Of a stretch of 33,373 bases of DNA, positions 17,699 to 25,760 are shown one piece after another; the first letter of the stretch is position 1, and each line of letters begins with the position of its first letter. The position numbers and the translations under genes are program-made. Origin of the DNA: Teichococcus vastitatis (lineage in GTDB: Bacteria > Pseudomonadota > Alphaproteobacteria > Acetobacterales > Acetobacteraceae); contig NZ_QXGS01000031.1 of the NCBI RefSeq assembly GCF_003604215.1, positions 1 through 33,373 of the forward strand, written 5' to 3'. The notes beneath the pieces were generated by a model. That model saw nothing but the letters and a program-made list of their open reading frames with translations. It searched no databases and was not told the DNA's origin.

Positions 17699-18580
17699 AT
17701 GACCCGCATCAACCAGGCCGGCACCTTCCGCCTCGGCAGCCGCAGCGTGAACCGCCTCGGCTACGGCGCCATGCAACTCGCCGGCCCCGGCGTGTTCGGC
17801 CCGCCCAGAGACCACGATGCCGCCCTCTCAGTGCTGCGCGAAGCCGTCGCCGCAGGCGTGGACCACATCGACACCAGCGACTTCTACGGTCCGCACATCA
17901 CCAACCGGCTCATCCGCGAAGCGCTGACGCCTTATTCGGCCAACCTCACCCTGGTCACCAAGATCGGCGCCCGGCGGGACGGGACGGGAGCCTGGCTCCC
18001 GGCCTTCTCGCGCGAGGCACTGATCCAGGCCGTGCAGGACAACCTGCGCAACCTCGGCCTGGACGTGCTGGAGGTGGTGAACCTGCGCATCATGCTGGAC
18101 GTGCACGGCCCCGCCGAAGGCTCCATCGAGGCGCCCCTCGCCGCCCTCGCCGAGCTGCAGCAGCGCGGCTTGGTGCGTCACATCGGCCTGAGCAACGTGA
18201 CCCAGGCCCAAGTCGCGCAGGGCCGTGGCATCTGTGAGATCGTTTGCGTCCAGAACCAGTACAACCTCGCCCATCGCGGCGACGACGCGCTGATCGACAG
18301 CCTGGCCCGTGACGGCATCGCCTATGTCCCCTTCTTCCCCCTCGGCGGCTTCAGCCCGCTGCAATCCTCGGTCCTGTCGGAGGCGGCCCAGCGCCTGGGC
18401 GCAACGCCCATGCAACTCGCCCTCGCCTGGCTGCTCCGCCGCTCGCCCAACATCCTGCTGATCCCCGGCACCTCCTCTGTCGCGCATCTGCGGGAGAACC
18501 TCGCAGCGGCCGAGCTTCGAGTGCCGGACGAGATCATGCCCGTACTGGACCGGATTGCGGTGGAAGGGGTGACGGGCTGA
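17699..18580 (+). CDS. pdxI: Aldo/keto reductase, PdxI-type pyridoxal reductase
   Basis: A 293-aa cytoplasmic NADPH-dependent reductase. It matches E. coli PdxI (YdbC) closely along its length as I recall it: SVNRLGYGAMQLAGPGVFGPPRD, HIDTSDFYGPHITNRLIREAL, LVTKIGARRDG, ASWLPAFS-like AWLPAFSREAL, GLDVLEVVNLRIM, HGPAEGSIEAPL, RHIGLSNVT, FFPLGGF and NILLIPGTSSVAHLREN. PdxI reduces pyridoxal to pyridoxine in vitamin B6 salvage. The catalytic Asp, Tyr and Lys are visible; the position usually held by the catalytic His is Asn (VVNLR), as in E. coli PdxI. ATG 17699 has AAAGGAGA at proper distance; the upstream extension of the frame is antisense to the LysR gene and spurious. It is probably controlled by the divergent LysR. 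Confidence 0.9.
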   Translation: MTRINQAGTFRLGSRSVNRLGYGAMQLAGPGVFGPPRDHDAALSVLREAVAAGVDHIDTSDFYGPHITNRLIREALTPYSANLTLVTKIGARRDGTGAWLPAFSREALIQAVQDNLRNLGLDVLEVVNLRIMLDVHGPAEGSIEAPLAALAELQQRGLVRHIGLSNVTQAQVAQGRGICEIVCVQNQYNLAHRGDDALIDSLARDGIAYVPFFPLGGFSPLQSSVLSEAAQRLGATPMQLALAWLLRRSPNILLIPGTSSVAHLRENLAAAELRVPDEIMPVLDRIAVEGVTG

Positions 18581-18643
18581 CCGGGCGCATCTCGGCCGCC
18601 AATGATGACAGCGCATGACGGCCAGCGTTTGTTCCTGCTCGAT

Positions 18644-18668
18644 GCTGCCGGAGACTCCATCCGGCAGC
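18644..18668. terminator. Strong hairpin downstream of pdxI, possible terminator
   Basis: GCTGCCGGA and TCCGGCAGC form a perfect 9-bp stem around a 7-base loop, 64 bp after the pdxI stop and about 190 bp beyond the end of the convergent aldo/keto reductase gene. No T-run follows on either strand, so it is at best an atypical bidirectional terminator. Confidence 0.4.
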
Positions 18669-18855
18669 CTGCTGGGCTGACCGAATAGTCCGAAGCCGAT
18701 CGATCGCCGCCGAGCATGCCGCTCCGAAGGCATGTCCGCCTTCCTTTATGCCGCCCCTGGAAGCAGGTGGCGGCATTCGGCCTGACCTCGCCGGCAACAA
18801 GAACAGCGGCAACGTTCGGGTGCCGCTTCTGAGGTGGCCGATGCCGGCTCCGCAG

Positions 18856-19950
18856 TCAGTGCCCTCCATCCGTTAGCCGGGCCCTGGCGCGGGCCTGGGC
18901 GCCGCGGATGAGGCCCTGGTACATTCCCTCCTTGCCGGGGTACCAGGGCATGCGGCCAATGTCGCCGAAACCTGGAATCGCTTCCATGTGCGCGACCATG
19001 CGGCGGCGCATGGCCCCGTCCGGCAATGGCCCCCGCAGAGCCTGGATGTTGTCGGCGGCGTGGTCCGGGTTTGACGTGCCGCAGAGCACGGAGGTGACGG
19101 CCGGGTGAGCCATCACCCACTTCAGGAAGAACTGTGCCCAGCTCGTCGCGCCGAACTCGCGCGCGAAGTCGGGCAGCGGGCGTCCCTCGACCAGCCGCAT
19201 CAGGCGCGCCTTCTCCAGGGGCAGGTTGACCAATACCCCGACGCCGCGGTCGGCCGCGGCCGGCAACAGCCGGTTCTCCGCGCCACGGGAGAAGATCGAG
19301 TAGTTCGTCTGCACGACGTCGATGCCGCCGCCCTCGACGATCCGCGCCAACTCGTCCTGCGCCGATGTCTCATGGTGGGTGATGCCGACGTGGCGGATCA
19401 GCCCTTCGCGCTTCCAGGCCTGCAGCAGAGGAATGATGACCGGCGCGTTGACCAGGCTGTGGCACTGCAGGAGGTCGATGGAGGAGCGCCAGATGCGGAG
19501 CCTGGACTGCTCCAGGCTTGCCAGCGCGTGGCTCTCATCGCCTAGGAACTCGCCTGTCGACCAGATCTTGTTGGCGACGAAGACCTCAGGCTCCTCCGGC
19601 AGGCCGGCCAGCAAGGCGCCGACGCTCACCTCGGCCGAGCCGTAGAGCGGGGAAGTATCGATCAGGCGACCACCACCCCCGACGTAGCGCCGCATCACCT
19701 CGCGGAGGCCATCCCGCCGGTCGCCCGGCTTCGCATCGTAGGTCAGGAAGGTCCCGAGGCCCAGTGCCGTCACCGTCTGACCGCTCCGGCCGATCCGGCG
19801 CGTCAGCACCGGCGCGGTAGCGGACTTCATCGCGGGCGCCGCGCTGCCGCTGGCCTGGGCGAGGGCGCTGCGCGCACCGGCCCAGGTGGTTCCGAGAGCC
19901 GCCGCTCCGAGAAGGCCGCGCCGGCTGGCATGGGATATGTTGTCGGTCAT
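18856..19950 (-). CDS. Tat-exported aldo/keto reductase
   Basis: A 364-aa protein with an N-terminal twin-arginine signal (SRRGLLGAAALGTTWAGARSALA) followed by an aldo/keto reductase barrel. It shows RLIDTSPLYGSAEVSVGALL with catalytic Asp and Tyr, VFVANKIW with Lys, LLQCHSL with His, LIRHVGITHH, and the late cofactor-binding block SVLCGTSNPDHAADNI. The start at 19950 places the signal correctly; about 82 further in-frame codons upstream overlap the neighbouring gene and look spurious. It lies 31 bp downstream of the metallo-beta-lactamase-fold gene on the same strand and is probably cotranscribed. Export of an NAD(P)H-type enzyme is odd; Tat would allow export with bound cofactor. The substrate is unknown. 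Confidence 0.9.
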   Translation of the reverse strand: MTDNISHASRRGLLGAAALGTTWAGARSALAQASGSAAPAMKSATAPVLTRRIGRSGQTVTALGLGTFLTYDAKPGDRRDGLREVMRRYVGGGGRLIDTSPLYGSAEVSVGALLAGLPEEPEVFVANKIWSTGEFLGDESHALASLEQSRLRIWRSSIDLLQCHSLVNAPVIIPLLQAWKREGLIRHVGITHHETSAQDELARIVEGGGIDVVQTNYSIFSRGAENRLLPAAADRGVGVLVNLPLEKARLMRLVEGRPLPDFAREFGATSWAQFFLKWVMAHPAVTSVLCGTSNPDHAADNIQALRGPLPDGAMRRRMVAHMEAIPGFGDIGRMPWYPGKEGMYQGLIRGAQARARARLTDGGH

Positions 19951-19981
19951 GGGACGGTCTTTTCCGCTTGATGTCGGATCG

Positions 19982-20974
19982 TCAGAACTGCCAGTCCGCC
20001 GGAACCCAGGCGTAGCCTGTGCCGGTCTTCCGCAGGCGGCCGATACCAGGGAACGGGTAGTGGAAGCCGAGCACGGGAATGCGGTCGGCCGCCGCCCGGT
20101 CGAACAGGCTCCGACGGGCGGCGAGGGCGGCGTCCGGGTCGCGATCCGGTCCAGGACGCCAGGGGCGATCGACGTTGACCACCGGGTGGTAGGCAAGGTC
20201 CGTCGTCAGCAGAAGCTGGTCGTTTCCGGAATGGACCAGAAAGGCCGCCATGCCAGGCGTATGGCCGGAAGCCGCGAGCGTGGCGAGGCCGGGGACGATC
20301 TCTGCCCCGGCCTCGTAGAGCTCCACGCCGCTGGCCACGGGCTCGACGCTGCGCTTGATGGCAGTAGCGAAGCGGCGGCGAAAATCGTCCGGCACGGGCA
20401 TGTAGGAGAGATCCGGATCGCCACGGACGAAAAACGCCCAATCGGCCCGGGGTGCGAAGATGGTGGCGCGCGGAAAGGCCCTGCCCCCGTCCACCGCGCG
20501 GAGGTTGCCGACATGGTCGGGATGGATGTGCGAGATCACCACCGCATCGATGTCGACCGGCGCCAAGCCAATGGTGGCGAGATGCGCGAAGAGGCGACCG
20601 CCATTCGGCCCCATGGTCTGCCCGGCGCCGGCCTCGAGCAGGATGCGCCGCCCGCCCGTCTCGATCAGCAAGGTGTTCAGGTTCAGCGTCAGATGGTCGG
20701 TGGGCAGGAAGGCGCGCCGGAGGGCCTCCTGCAGGTCGCCATCCGGCGCGTCGATGGCATAGATCCGGGGAGGACCGCCGATCAGGCCGTCGCTCAGCAC
20801 GGTTGCGGCGATCTCGCCTACCCGGAACCGGTAGTGGCCGGCGTTGCCGATCGGTGGGAGGACTACCTGCGCGGAGGCTGGGCGGCCCCTCGCGCTTCCC
20901 CACACCAAAGCCGCCGCCCCGGTAGCGGCGGCGGTCAGCGCCGTTCGACGCTGGAAGCCGATGAAGTCGTCCAC
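19982..20974 (-). CDS. Exported metallo-beta-lactamase-fold hydrolase
   Basis: A 330-aa MBL-fold enzyme. A signal-like N-terminus with twin arginines (FQRRTALTAAATGAAALVWG, ending near PASAQ) suggests Tat or Sec export. Zinc-site motif HIHPDH at about residues 149-154, then SGHTPGM, TTDLAYHP and the late GFHYPFPG His complete a plausible dinuclear site. The overall pattern resembles quorum-quenching lactonase or methyl-parathion-hydrolase-like MBL proteins rather than beta-lactamases, but the substrate cannot be named. It is upstream of the Tat-exported aldo/keto reductase and divergent from a LysR gene with a 140-bp gap, so the three probably form one regulated unit. Confidence 0.9.
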   Translation of the reverse strand: MDDFIGFQRRTALTAAATGAAALVWGSARGRPASAQVVLPPIGNAGHYRFRVGEIAATVLSDGLIGGPPRIYAIDAPDGDLQEALRRAFLPTDHLTLNLNTLLIETGGRRILLEAGAGQTMGPNGGRLFAHLATIGLAPVDIDAVVISHIHPDHVGNLRAVDGGRAFPRATIFAPRADWAFFVRGDPDLSYMPVPDDFRRRFATAIKRSVEPVASGVELYEAGAEIVPGLATLAASGHTPGMAAFLVHSGNDQLLLTTDLAYHPVVNVDRPWRPGPDRDPDAALAARRSLFDRAAADRIPVLGFHYPFPGIGRLRKTGTGYAWVPADWQF

Positions 20975-21114
20975 GCCCTACCTCCTGCCATGTCATTTCG
21001 AACCGCCCCGCTCGCCATAGCCATCGACGCGCACGATCCGGTTGTCAGATGCTCCCGATGAACTGCGTCTTGAACTGGCTTGAAACTGCGCGACCCGGTA
21101 AGCATAGCTTCGCA

Positions 21115-22044
21115 ATGCAGCCTCTCCGCCTCGACAGCCTGGAAGCCTTTGCGGCCATCGTCCGGTGCGGCGGCTTCCGGGCGGCAGCGGCCGAGCGTGG
21201 GGTGTCGTCTTCGGCCCTCAGCCAGACCGTCGCTTCACTGGAGGCAGCGCTCGGCATCCGCCTGCTGAACAGGACGACGCGGAGCGTCTTCCCGACCGAG
21301 GCTGGCGAGCGCCTGCTGGAGCGCCTCGCCCCGGCCTTGAACGAGATCAGGCACGCGGTCGCCGACCTCGACCAACTGCGAGAGAACCCCTCGGGCACGG
21401 TCCGCATCAACGCGCCCGGGCCGGCCGCCGACCATCTCCTGTGCCCGCTGGCCTTCAGCTTCATGCGGGCCTACCCGGAGGTGAGAATCGAGATCGTCAG
21501 CGACGCGGCGATCATCGACATTGTGGAGCGCGGGTTCGATGCCGGTGTGCGTTTTGGTCAGCAGATCGAGAAGGACATGATCGCGGTGCCGCTCGGCCCG
21601 CCCCTCCGCTACGCGATCGTCGCCTCGCCCGGCTATCTCGAGCGACGAGGCACTCCCGCCACGCCGCACGATCTTGTCCGGCATGAGTGCATCCGCCGCC
21701 GCTTCCCGGGCGGAACCTTCGCCCTCTGGCGCTTCGAGAAGGATGGCGAAGCGTTCGAGGTGACGCCGGCCGGCCGTCTGACACTGGGCTCGGCGCACCA
21801 GGAGATGCAGGCGGCCGTCGCCGGACAGGGTATCGCGCACGTCTTCGAGGATTACGTGGGCGACCGGGTCGAGCGCGGCGACCTCGTCGAGGTGCTGCGG
21901 GAATGGAGCCCCAAGCTGCCGGGCTGGTTCCTTTACTACCCGAACAGGCGCCACACCGGCGCTGCGATGCGAGCCTTCCTGGACCACCTTCGCAGTTTTG
22001 CCTGGCGCGTCGACGCTGCCGCCGAGGTTTCCAGGAGGCCGTGA
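21115..22044 (+). CDS. LysR-family transcriptional regulator, divergent from the MBL-fold/AKR pair
   Basis: A 309-aa LysR regulator. HTH: LRLDSLEAFAAIVRCGGFRAAAAERGVSSSALSQTVASLEAALGIRLLNRTTRSVFPTEAGERLLERL. The effector domain starts GTVRINAPGPAADHLLCPLAFSFMRAYPEVRIEIVSD and ends with WFLYYPNRRHTGAAMRAFLDHLR. ATG 21115 gives the canonical start; an upstream ATG at 21058 and a TTG at 21049 add unconserved residues. A possible promoter (TTGAAA at 21080 with CATAGC 17 bases later) would make the transcript almost leaderless, and overlaps an imperfect direct repeat (CTTGAACTG / CTTGAAACTG). It likely controls the divergent exported enzymes. The effector is unknown. Confidence 0.92.
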   Translation: MQPLRLDSLEAFAAIVRCGGFRAAAAERGVSSSALSQTVASLEAALGIRLLNRTTRSVFPTEAGERLLERLAPALNEIRHAVADLDQLRENPSGTVRINAPGPAADHLLCPLAFSFMRAYPEVRIEIVSDAAIIDIVERGFDAGVRFGQQIEKDMIAVPLGPPLRYAIVASPGYLERRGTPATPHDLVRHECIRRRFPGGTFALWRFEKDGEAFEVTPAGRLTLGSAHQEMQAAVAGQGIAHVFEDYVGDRVERGDLVEVLREWSPKLPGWFLYYPNRRHTGAAMRAFLDHLRSFAWRVDAAAEVSRRP

Positions 22045-22147
22045 GAGACGAGGTCTCTGAGCCAAGCCGCCCGCCTTCTTCAGCGAAACGCCCGTCACCT
22101 CTGCGCAACTCGAAGCAGGCGGTTCGCGCTGCGAAGAAACATTCAGC

Positions 22148-23060
22148 CTAGTCGGCCGCCGCGCGGCGCAGAATGAGCAGCATCGCGACGATTGCGATCC
22201 GCATCGCTGCATAAGCGAGAAAGGCTTCGGGATGTCCTGCCGGCAATTGCTGCAGGACCAGGCTATCATTGCCCCTGGACACCAGCGCGCTTCCGGCACC
22301 CATGAGGACCCCGCCGGCAAATCGATCGCGGAGATCCGCGAGGCGCGGCCGCCTGATGCAGAACCGCCTTCGCAGATGCATACCGCGCCGCTGCCGGCGA
22401 GAAGGCATCCGAGTGACAGCGCAGGCAGCCAGCCCGACGCCCCAATGCGCTGCAGGACGAGCATCCAGGCCAGGGCTGATGCATCAGCCCGATCAGCATG
22501 CCAAGCGTGCCGATGAGCGCCCTCGGAACGGACAGCCGCAACACGGCCCGCCAAGGCTGGCGCCATGCCGCCACGCGAAGCAGCAGCAACGCCGGCAATC
22601 CGAATGGGATCAAGGGACAGGCGAGCCGGGGTGGGGCCTCGCCTTCGGCAGACATCCGCGGTTCGAACCCGACCACATCCAGCAGGCGGAACGCCGCGAA
22701 CGCGCCGGCGCCTGTGAGAAAAAAGGCCAGCTATCCCTCCCCCAGCCTCGCAACCGAGCCGAACGCGCAGCCGCCGTTCACGGCTGCGCCCGCACCGAAC
22801 AGCACGGCATCGAGGCAGAGCCATCCCGGCGGTGCCCAGGGTGTTGCCAGGGCCACGCCAGAGGCCCAGGCAACCAGGAGCGCCCAAAGGCTGCACTCGA
22901 AGAAGCCGAGGAAGCTGTCCGCTCGCCGGTGCTCGACCAGTTCCTCGGCGGCACGGACGGCACAGATGGTGCCGAACTGGATCGCACCTCCCAGCATAAA
23001 GGCGGCGTCCCCGACCCACACCGCCAGCCAGGTAAGCGGCATGTCGCCGAACGGCGTCAT
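22148..23060 (-). pseudogene. YeeE/YedE-family (sulfur compound) transporter, disrupted
   Basis: The reading order reconstructs a YeeE/YedE integral membrane protein of about 300 aa, a family linked to thiosulfate or other sulfur compound uptake. The N-terminal part (23060 to 22734) has FMLGGAIQFGTICAVRAAEELVEHRRA with the conserved Cys and AAVNGGCAFGSVARLGEG. It then meets an in-frame TAG at 22731-22733, continues in the same frame (LAFFLTGAGAFAAFRLLD, VPRALIGTLGMLIGLMHQPW), and shifts frame near 22465-22480 (WMLVLQRIGASGWLPALSLGCLLAGSGAVC). It shifts again near 22330-22370 into FAGGVLMGAGSALVSRGNDSLVLQQLP and ends at 22148. The ATG overlaps the stop of the hydrolase-OsmC gene, so it was once cotranscribed. 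One nonsense and two frameshifts argue for decay; sequencing error could explain part. Confidence 0.85.
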
Positions 23061-24289
23061 CCGGGGGCCAGAATGCGCGTCGCGATGACGGAGGAGGCTT
23101 CAAGCGTCCGGTGCACGGGACACCGGTCGGCGATCCGGGCGAGATCGGCGGCGAGCGCGTCGGACACGCCACCCTCGACACGAATGCGGCGCTCGAAGCG
23201 GTCGATCCTGCCACCGGCTCCCGACGGCTTCGACGCGCATTCGGCACAATCATCGGCATGGACCTTGGCGTGGTCGATCTCGACCGAGATCGCGCCGAGA
23301 TCGAGGCCTTTCTTGCGCGCGTAGAGCCGCAGGGTCATGGCGGTGCAGGCCCCGAGGCCGATGGCGAGGAAATCGTAAGGACTCGGGCCGGAATTCATGC
23401 CGCCCGAAGTGCGCGGCTCGTCCGCGAGCAACCGGTGGCCATGCGCATCGACCCGCTGCTGGAACTGGCCCTGGCCCGTTTCCGCGACAAAAACGGCGCC
23501 CTCCTCCCGTGCCGGCTCCTCGACCGGTGCATCCTCCATGTAACGGGAGGCCCAGCCGGCGATGACGCTGGCCGCGAATTCCGCATCCACGGCGCGGGTC
23601 AGGAGATGATCGGCGCCGTCGAGCGAAACAAAGCTTTTCGGGTGCCTCGCGGCGCCGAAGATCCCTGAGGCGTTCTCGATCCCGACCACCTCGTCGCCCG
23701 AGGCATGAAGGATCAGGAGCGGCTTGCCGAGTGCCCTCACGCGTTCGGACAGCCTGGCGCCGCGGGCATCCTCGACGAACTGGCGCTCGATCGTGAACTC
23801 GCGACCGTGCAGGCGGATGCGGGCGCTGCCGCTCGCCTCGACCGTCGCCAGGTCGGAGCCGAAATGGCGCAGCACGTGGGCGACATCGGCCGGTGCGCCG
23901 ATCGTCACGACCGCCTCGACCCCCGCAATGTCGGCGGCTGCGGCCAGAACAGCCGCGCCCCCGAGCGAGTGGCCGATCAGGAGCCGCGGTGCGGCGTGCT
24001 GACGGGCGAGATGATCGGCAGCACGCTTCAGATCCTCGATATTGGAGGAGAAGTTGGTGGAGGCGAACTCGCCATCCGAGGCGCCGAGACCGGTGAAGTC
24101 GAAGCGGAGCGTCGCGATGCCGTGCCGGGCAAGGCCGGCCGTGATGCGGCGTACCGCCAGGAGGTCCTTCGAGCAGGTGAAGCAGTGGGCGAAAAGCGCG
24201 TAGCCACGCACCGCGCCGTCCGGAAGATCGAGCCGCGCGGCGAGTGCCCCGCCGGCATGTCCTGCGAAATCCAGTCGTTCCGTTCTCAT
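23057..24289 (-). CDS. Bifunctional alpha/beta hydrolase - OsmC family protein
   Basis: A 410-aa fusion. Residues 1-255 are an alpha/beta hydrolase with the ALFAHCFTCSKDLLAVRRI oxyanion-side motif, the nucleophile elbow GHSLGG, an Asp in SGDEVVGIENA and a late His in GADHLLT. Residues from about 275 are OsmC-like: GMNSGPSPYDFLAIGLGACTAMTLRLYARKKG with the peroxidatic-type Cys, and DRCPVHRTLEAS with the second Cys. OsmC/Ohr proteins reduce organic peroxides with a Cys pair; the hydrolase partner probably acts on an ester or thioester substrate, not known. Length and order match a known fusion family. It overlaps the broken YeeE/YedE gene downstream (ATGA) and follows the YkgB-like gene by 29 bp, suggesting one operon for redox or sulfur stress. 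Confidence 0.93.
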   Translation of the reverse strand: MRTERLDFAGHAGGALAARLDLPDGAVRGYALFAHCFTCSKDLLAVRRITAGLARHGIATLRFDFTGLGASDGEFASTNFSSNIEDLKRAADHLARQHAAPRLLIGHSLGGAAVLAAAADIAGVEAVVTIGAPADVAHVLRHFGSDLATVEASGSARIRLHGREFTIERQFVEDARGARLSERVRALGKPLLILHASGDEVVGIENASGIFGAARHPKSFVSLDGADHLLTRAVDAEFAASVIAGWASRYMEDAPVEEPAREEGAVFVAETGQGQFQQRVDAHGHRLLADEPRTSGGMNSGPSPYDFLAIGLGACTAMTLRLYARKKGLDLGAISVEIDHAKVHADDCAECASKPSGAGGRIDRFERRIRVEGGVSDALAADLARIADRCPVHRTLEASSVIATRILAPG

Positions 24290-24318
24290 CGGGTACTCCT
24301 TGCGGCGGATCGAGCGGC

Positions 24319-24837
24319 TCAGCGAAGCTGGCCGGCGCGAAGGCGGGCAAGGCCGTCACCCAGAATGACCAGGCTGAAGCCGAGCAGCGCCACGTCCTTC
24401 AGGAGGAACTGGCCCGCGGCGTTCAGCCAGGGAAAGCCGCCGATGCTTGTTTCCCAGACCGGGAAGACCAGCATAATCGACACGGTAGTGGCGAAGGTCA
24501 GGGCCGCGATCGCGCCGCCCAGGATAGCGGCACGCGCCGACCAGATCGAGGCGATGAGGAGGAAGGCGGTCAGGATCTCGACGACGCCCAGCAGCGCGCT
24601 CGTGCCCACCTCTCCGAAGACGAGGTAGAGCCAGGCCAGCCATGGAGTACCGTTGATGAGGGGCTGCAGCGCCTCGGCCTCGTATTGCGTGAACTTCAGG
24701 AGCCCGATCAGGGCCAGCGGCAGCACGACCCCGGCGAGAGCGACCGCCAGGCCGATCGCCTTGATCCGCACCGCCGAAACGAAACGGTCGAGGTGAAGAA
24801 AGGCATTATCGGCGGCCGCGATCAGCTTCTGCGTCAT
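24319..24837 (-). CDS. YkgB/RclC-type (DUF417) inner-membrane protein
   Basis: A 172-aa protein with about four transmembrane helices (AIGLAVALAGVVLPLALIGLL; LLGVVEILTAFLLIASIW; AILGGAIAALTFATTVSIMLVF; DVALLGFSLVILGDGLARL). The blocks GLLKFTQYEAEALQPLINGTPWL and FPVWETSIGGFPWLNAAGQFLLKDVALLGFSLVILGD are characteristic of DUF417, which includes RclC of the reactive-chlorine-resistance operon in E. coli. The start at 24837 was chosen over the 24867 in-frame start, which would overlap the divergent operators. It leads the operon continuing into the hydrolase-OsmC gene and is probably repressed by the divergent MarR regulator in response to oxidants (inferred). Confidence 0.88.
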   Translation of the reverse strand: MTQKLIAAADNAFLHLDRFVSAVRIKAIGLAVALAGVVLPLALIGLLKFTQYEAEALQPLINGTPWLAWLYLVFGEVGTSALLGVVEILTAFLLIASIWSARAAILGGAIAALTFATTVSIMLVFPVWETSIGGFPWLNAAGQFLLKDVALLGFSLVILGDGLARLRAGQLR

Positions 24838-24858
24838 GACGTGTCTCCTTTTATGTGC

Positions 24859-24880
24859 TTGGAGCATACATTTTCTCCAA
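24859..24880. promoter_or_regulatory. Inverted repeat, candidate MarR operator 1
   Basis: TTGGAG (24859-24864) and CTCCAA (24875-24880) form a perfect inverted repeat around 10 bases, in the 79-bp gap between the divergent YkgB-like and MarR genes. Size and position suit a MarR-dimer site; binding is inferred. Confidence 0.45.
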
Positions 24881-24889
24881 CTTGCTGTC

Positions 24890-24904
24890 TATGCGTCGTG
24901 CATA
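24890..24904. promoter_or_regulatory. Inverted repeat, candidate MarR operator 2
   Basis: TATGC-GTCGT-GCATA is a perfect palindrome with a 5-base centre, 12 bases before the marR-type start codon and next to an AT-rich tract (CATATATATTTCC). Binding here would block the regulator's own promoter. Confidence 0.45.
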
Positions 24905-24916
24905 TATATTTCCTTT

Positions 24917-25429
24917 ATGACGGAACAGCGAACCGAAAACATAGTGGGCGCACTTGCGCTGGCGCTCTCCGATGCGCTCCTGCACGGCGTATCGCTGCAA
25001 GCGCCGGAACCTGGCCAGGCTGCCGCCGCGATCACGCTTCTGCGGCATGAACCTGGAATGCCGATTGAGACGCTGCGGCGGGCGCTGGGTTTGTCACATC
25101 CCGGCACCGTGCGCCTGGTTGACCGATTGGCGGCGGGCGGTCTGGTGGAGCGGCGGCCTAGCGCCCGCGACGGCCGCGCGGTGGCCCTGTACCTGACTGA
25201 GTCAGGGGAGCGGAGTTGCACTGCGATCCTGGCGACGCGCCTCGAGCATGTCACCCGGGCGCTGGCGGTCCTGAATCCGGAGGAACGGCGAGCATTCGGG
25301 GTGTTGACCGAGAAGCTGCTCGCATCCCTGGTCCGCAACGAGGAGCATGCCTATTCGGTCTGCCGCCTGTGCGACACGGTAGTCTGCGCCGATTGCCCGG
25401 TCACTGGCACCTTACGCGGCATCGTCTGA
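24917..25429 (+). CDS. MarR-family regulator with C-terminal cysteine cluster
   Basis: A 170-aa winged-helix regulator. The HTH and wing read ITLLRHEPGMPIETLRRALGLSHPGTVRLVDRLAAGGLVERRPSARDGRAVALYLTESGE, typical MarR. Flanking helices form the dimer interface. The C-terminus holds CRLCDTVVCADCPV, a C-x2-C-x4-C-x2-C pattern that could bind zinc or act as a thiol switch; similar tails occur in a MarR subgroup. The ATG at 24917 gives MTEQRTENIVGALALALSDALLHG; the longer frame overlaps the divergent promoter. Context (YkgB-like protein, OsmC fusion, sulfur transporter remnant) suggests sensing of oxidants or electrophiles. Confidence 0.92.
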   Translation: MTEQRTENIVGALALALSDALLHGVSLQAPEPGQAAAAITLLRHEPGMPIETLRRALGLSHPGTVRLVDRLAAGGLVERRPSARDGRAVALYLTESGERSCTAILATRLEHVTRALAVLNPEERRAFGVLTEKLLASLVRNEEHAYSVCRLCDTVVCADCPVTGTLRGIV

Positions 25430-25760
25430 CCTGCCCGCCGCCGCTGCCCATCTCGTCACCAGCCGAGACGGGGCCGTTTAGATCCTTGAACCAGCAGGAT
25501 ACCGCCATTCACCAAGCTGAAGCCATCGGTGCCGCACCGCTGGCCGTGAGAGCGCCGTTGTATTCACCGCAGGCAATGTTGATGCGGGCACCGGGCCTGG
25601 CCAGCACGTCGCCGCCGGCGCCGCCCTCCGGCGTGGTGTGGAAGCCGATGCGTGCGACGCTGCCATCCCCCAGGTCGCGAGGTCATATCGTTCCTAGGCC
25701 CATCATGCACACGAAGTGCTGCGCCTCGGCATTGCCGGCGAGACCCGCGAAGCGCGGCCG
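25430..25760. other. Stretch without a supportable gene
   Basis: About 330 bases after the MarR gene. On the minus strand a frame reads GDGSVARIGFHTTPEGGAGGDVLARPGARINIACGEYNGAL and then stops, which might be a relic, but I recognise no family and no start. No RNA gene or strong hairpin seen. Confidence 0.4.
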
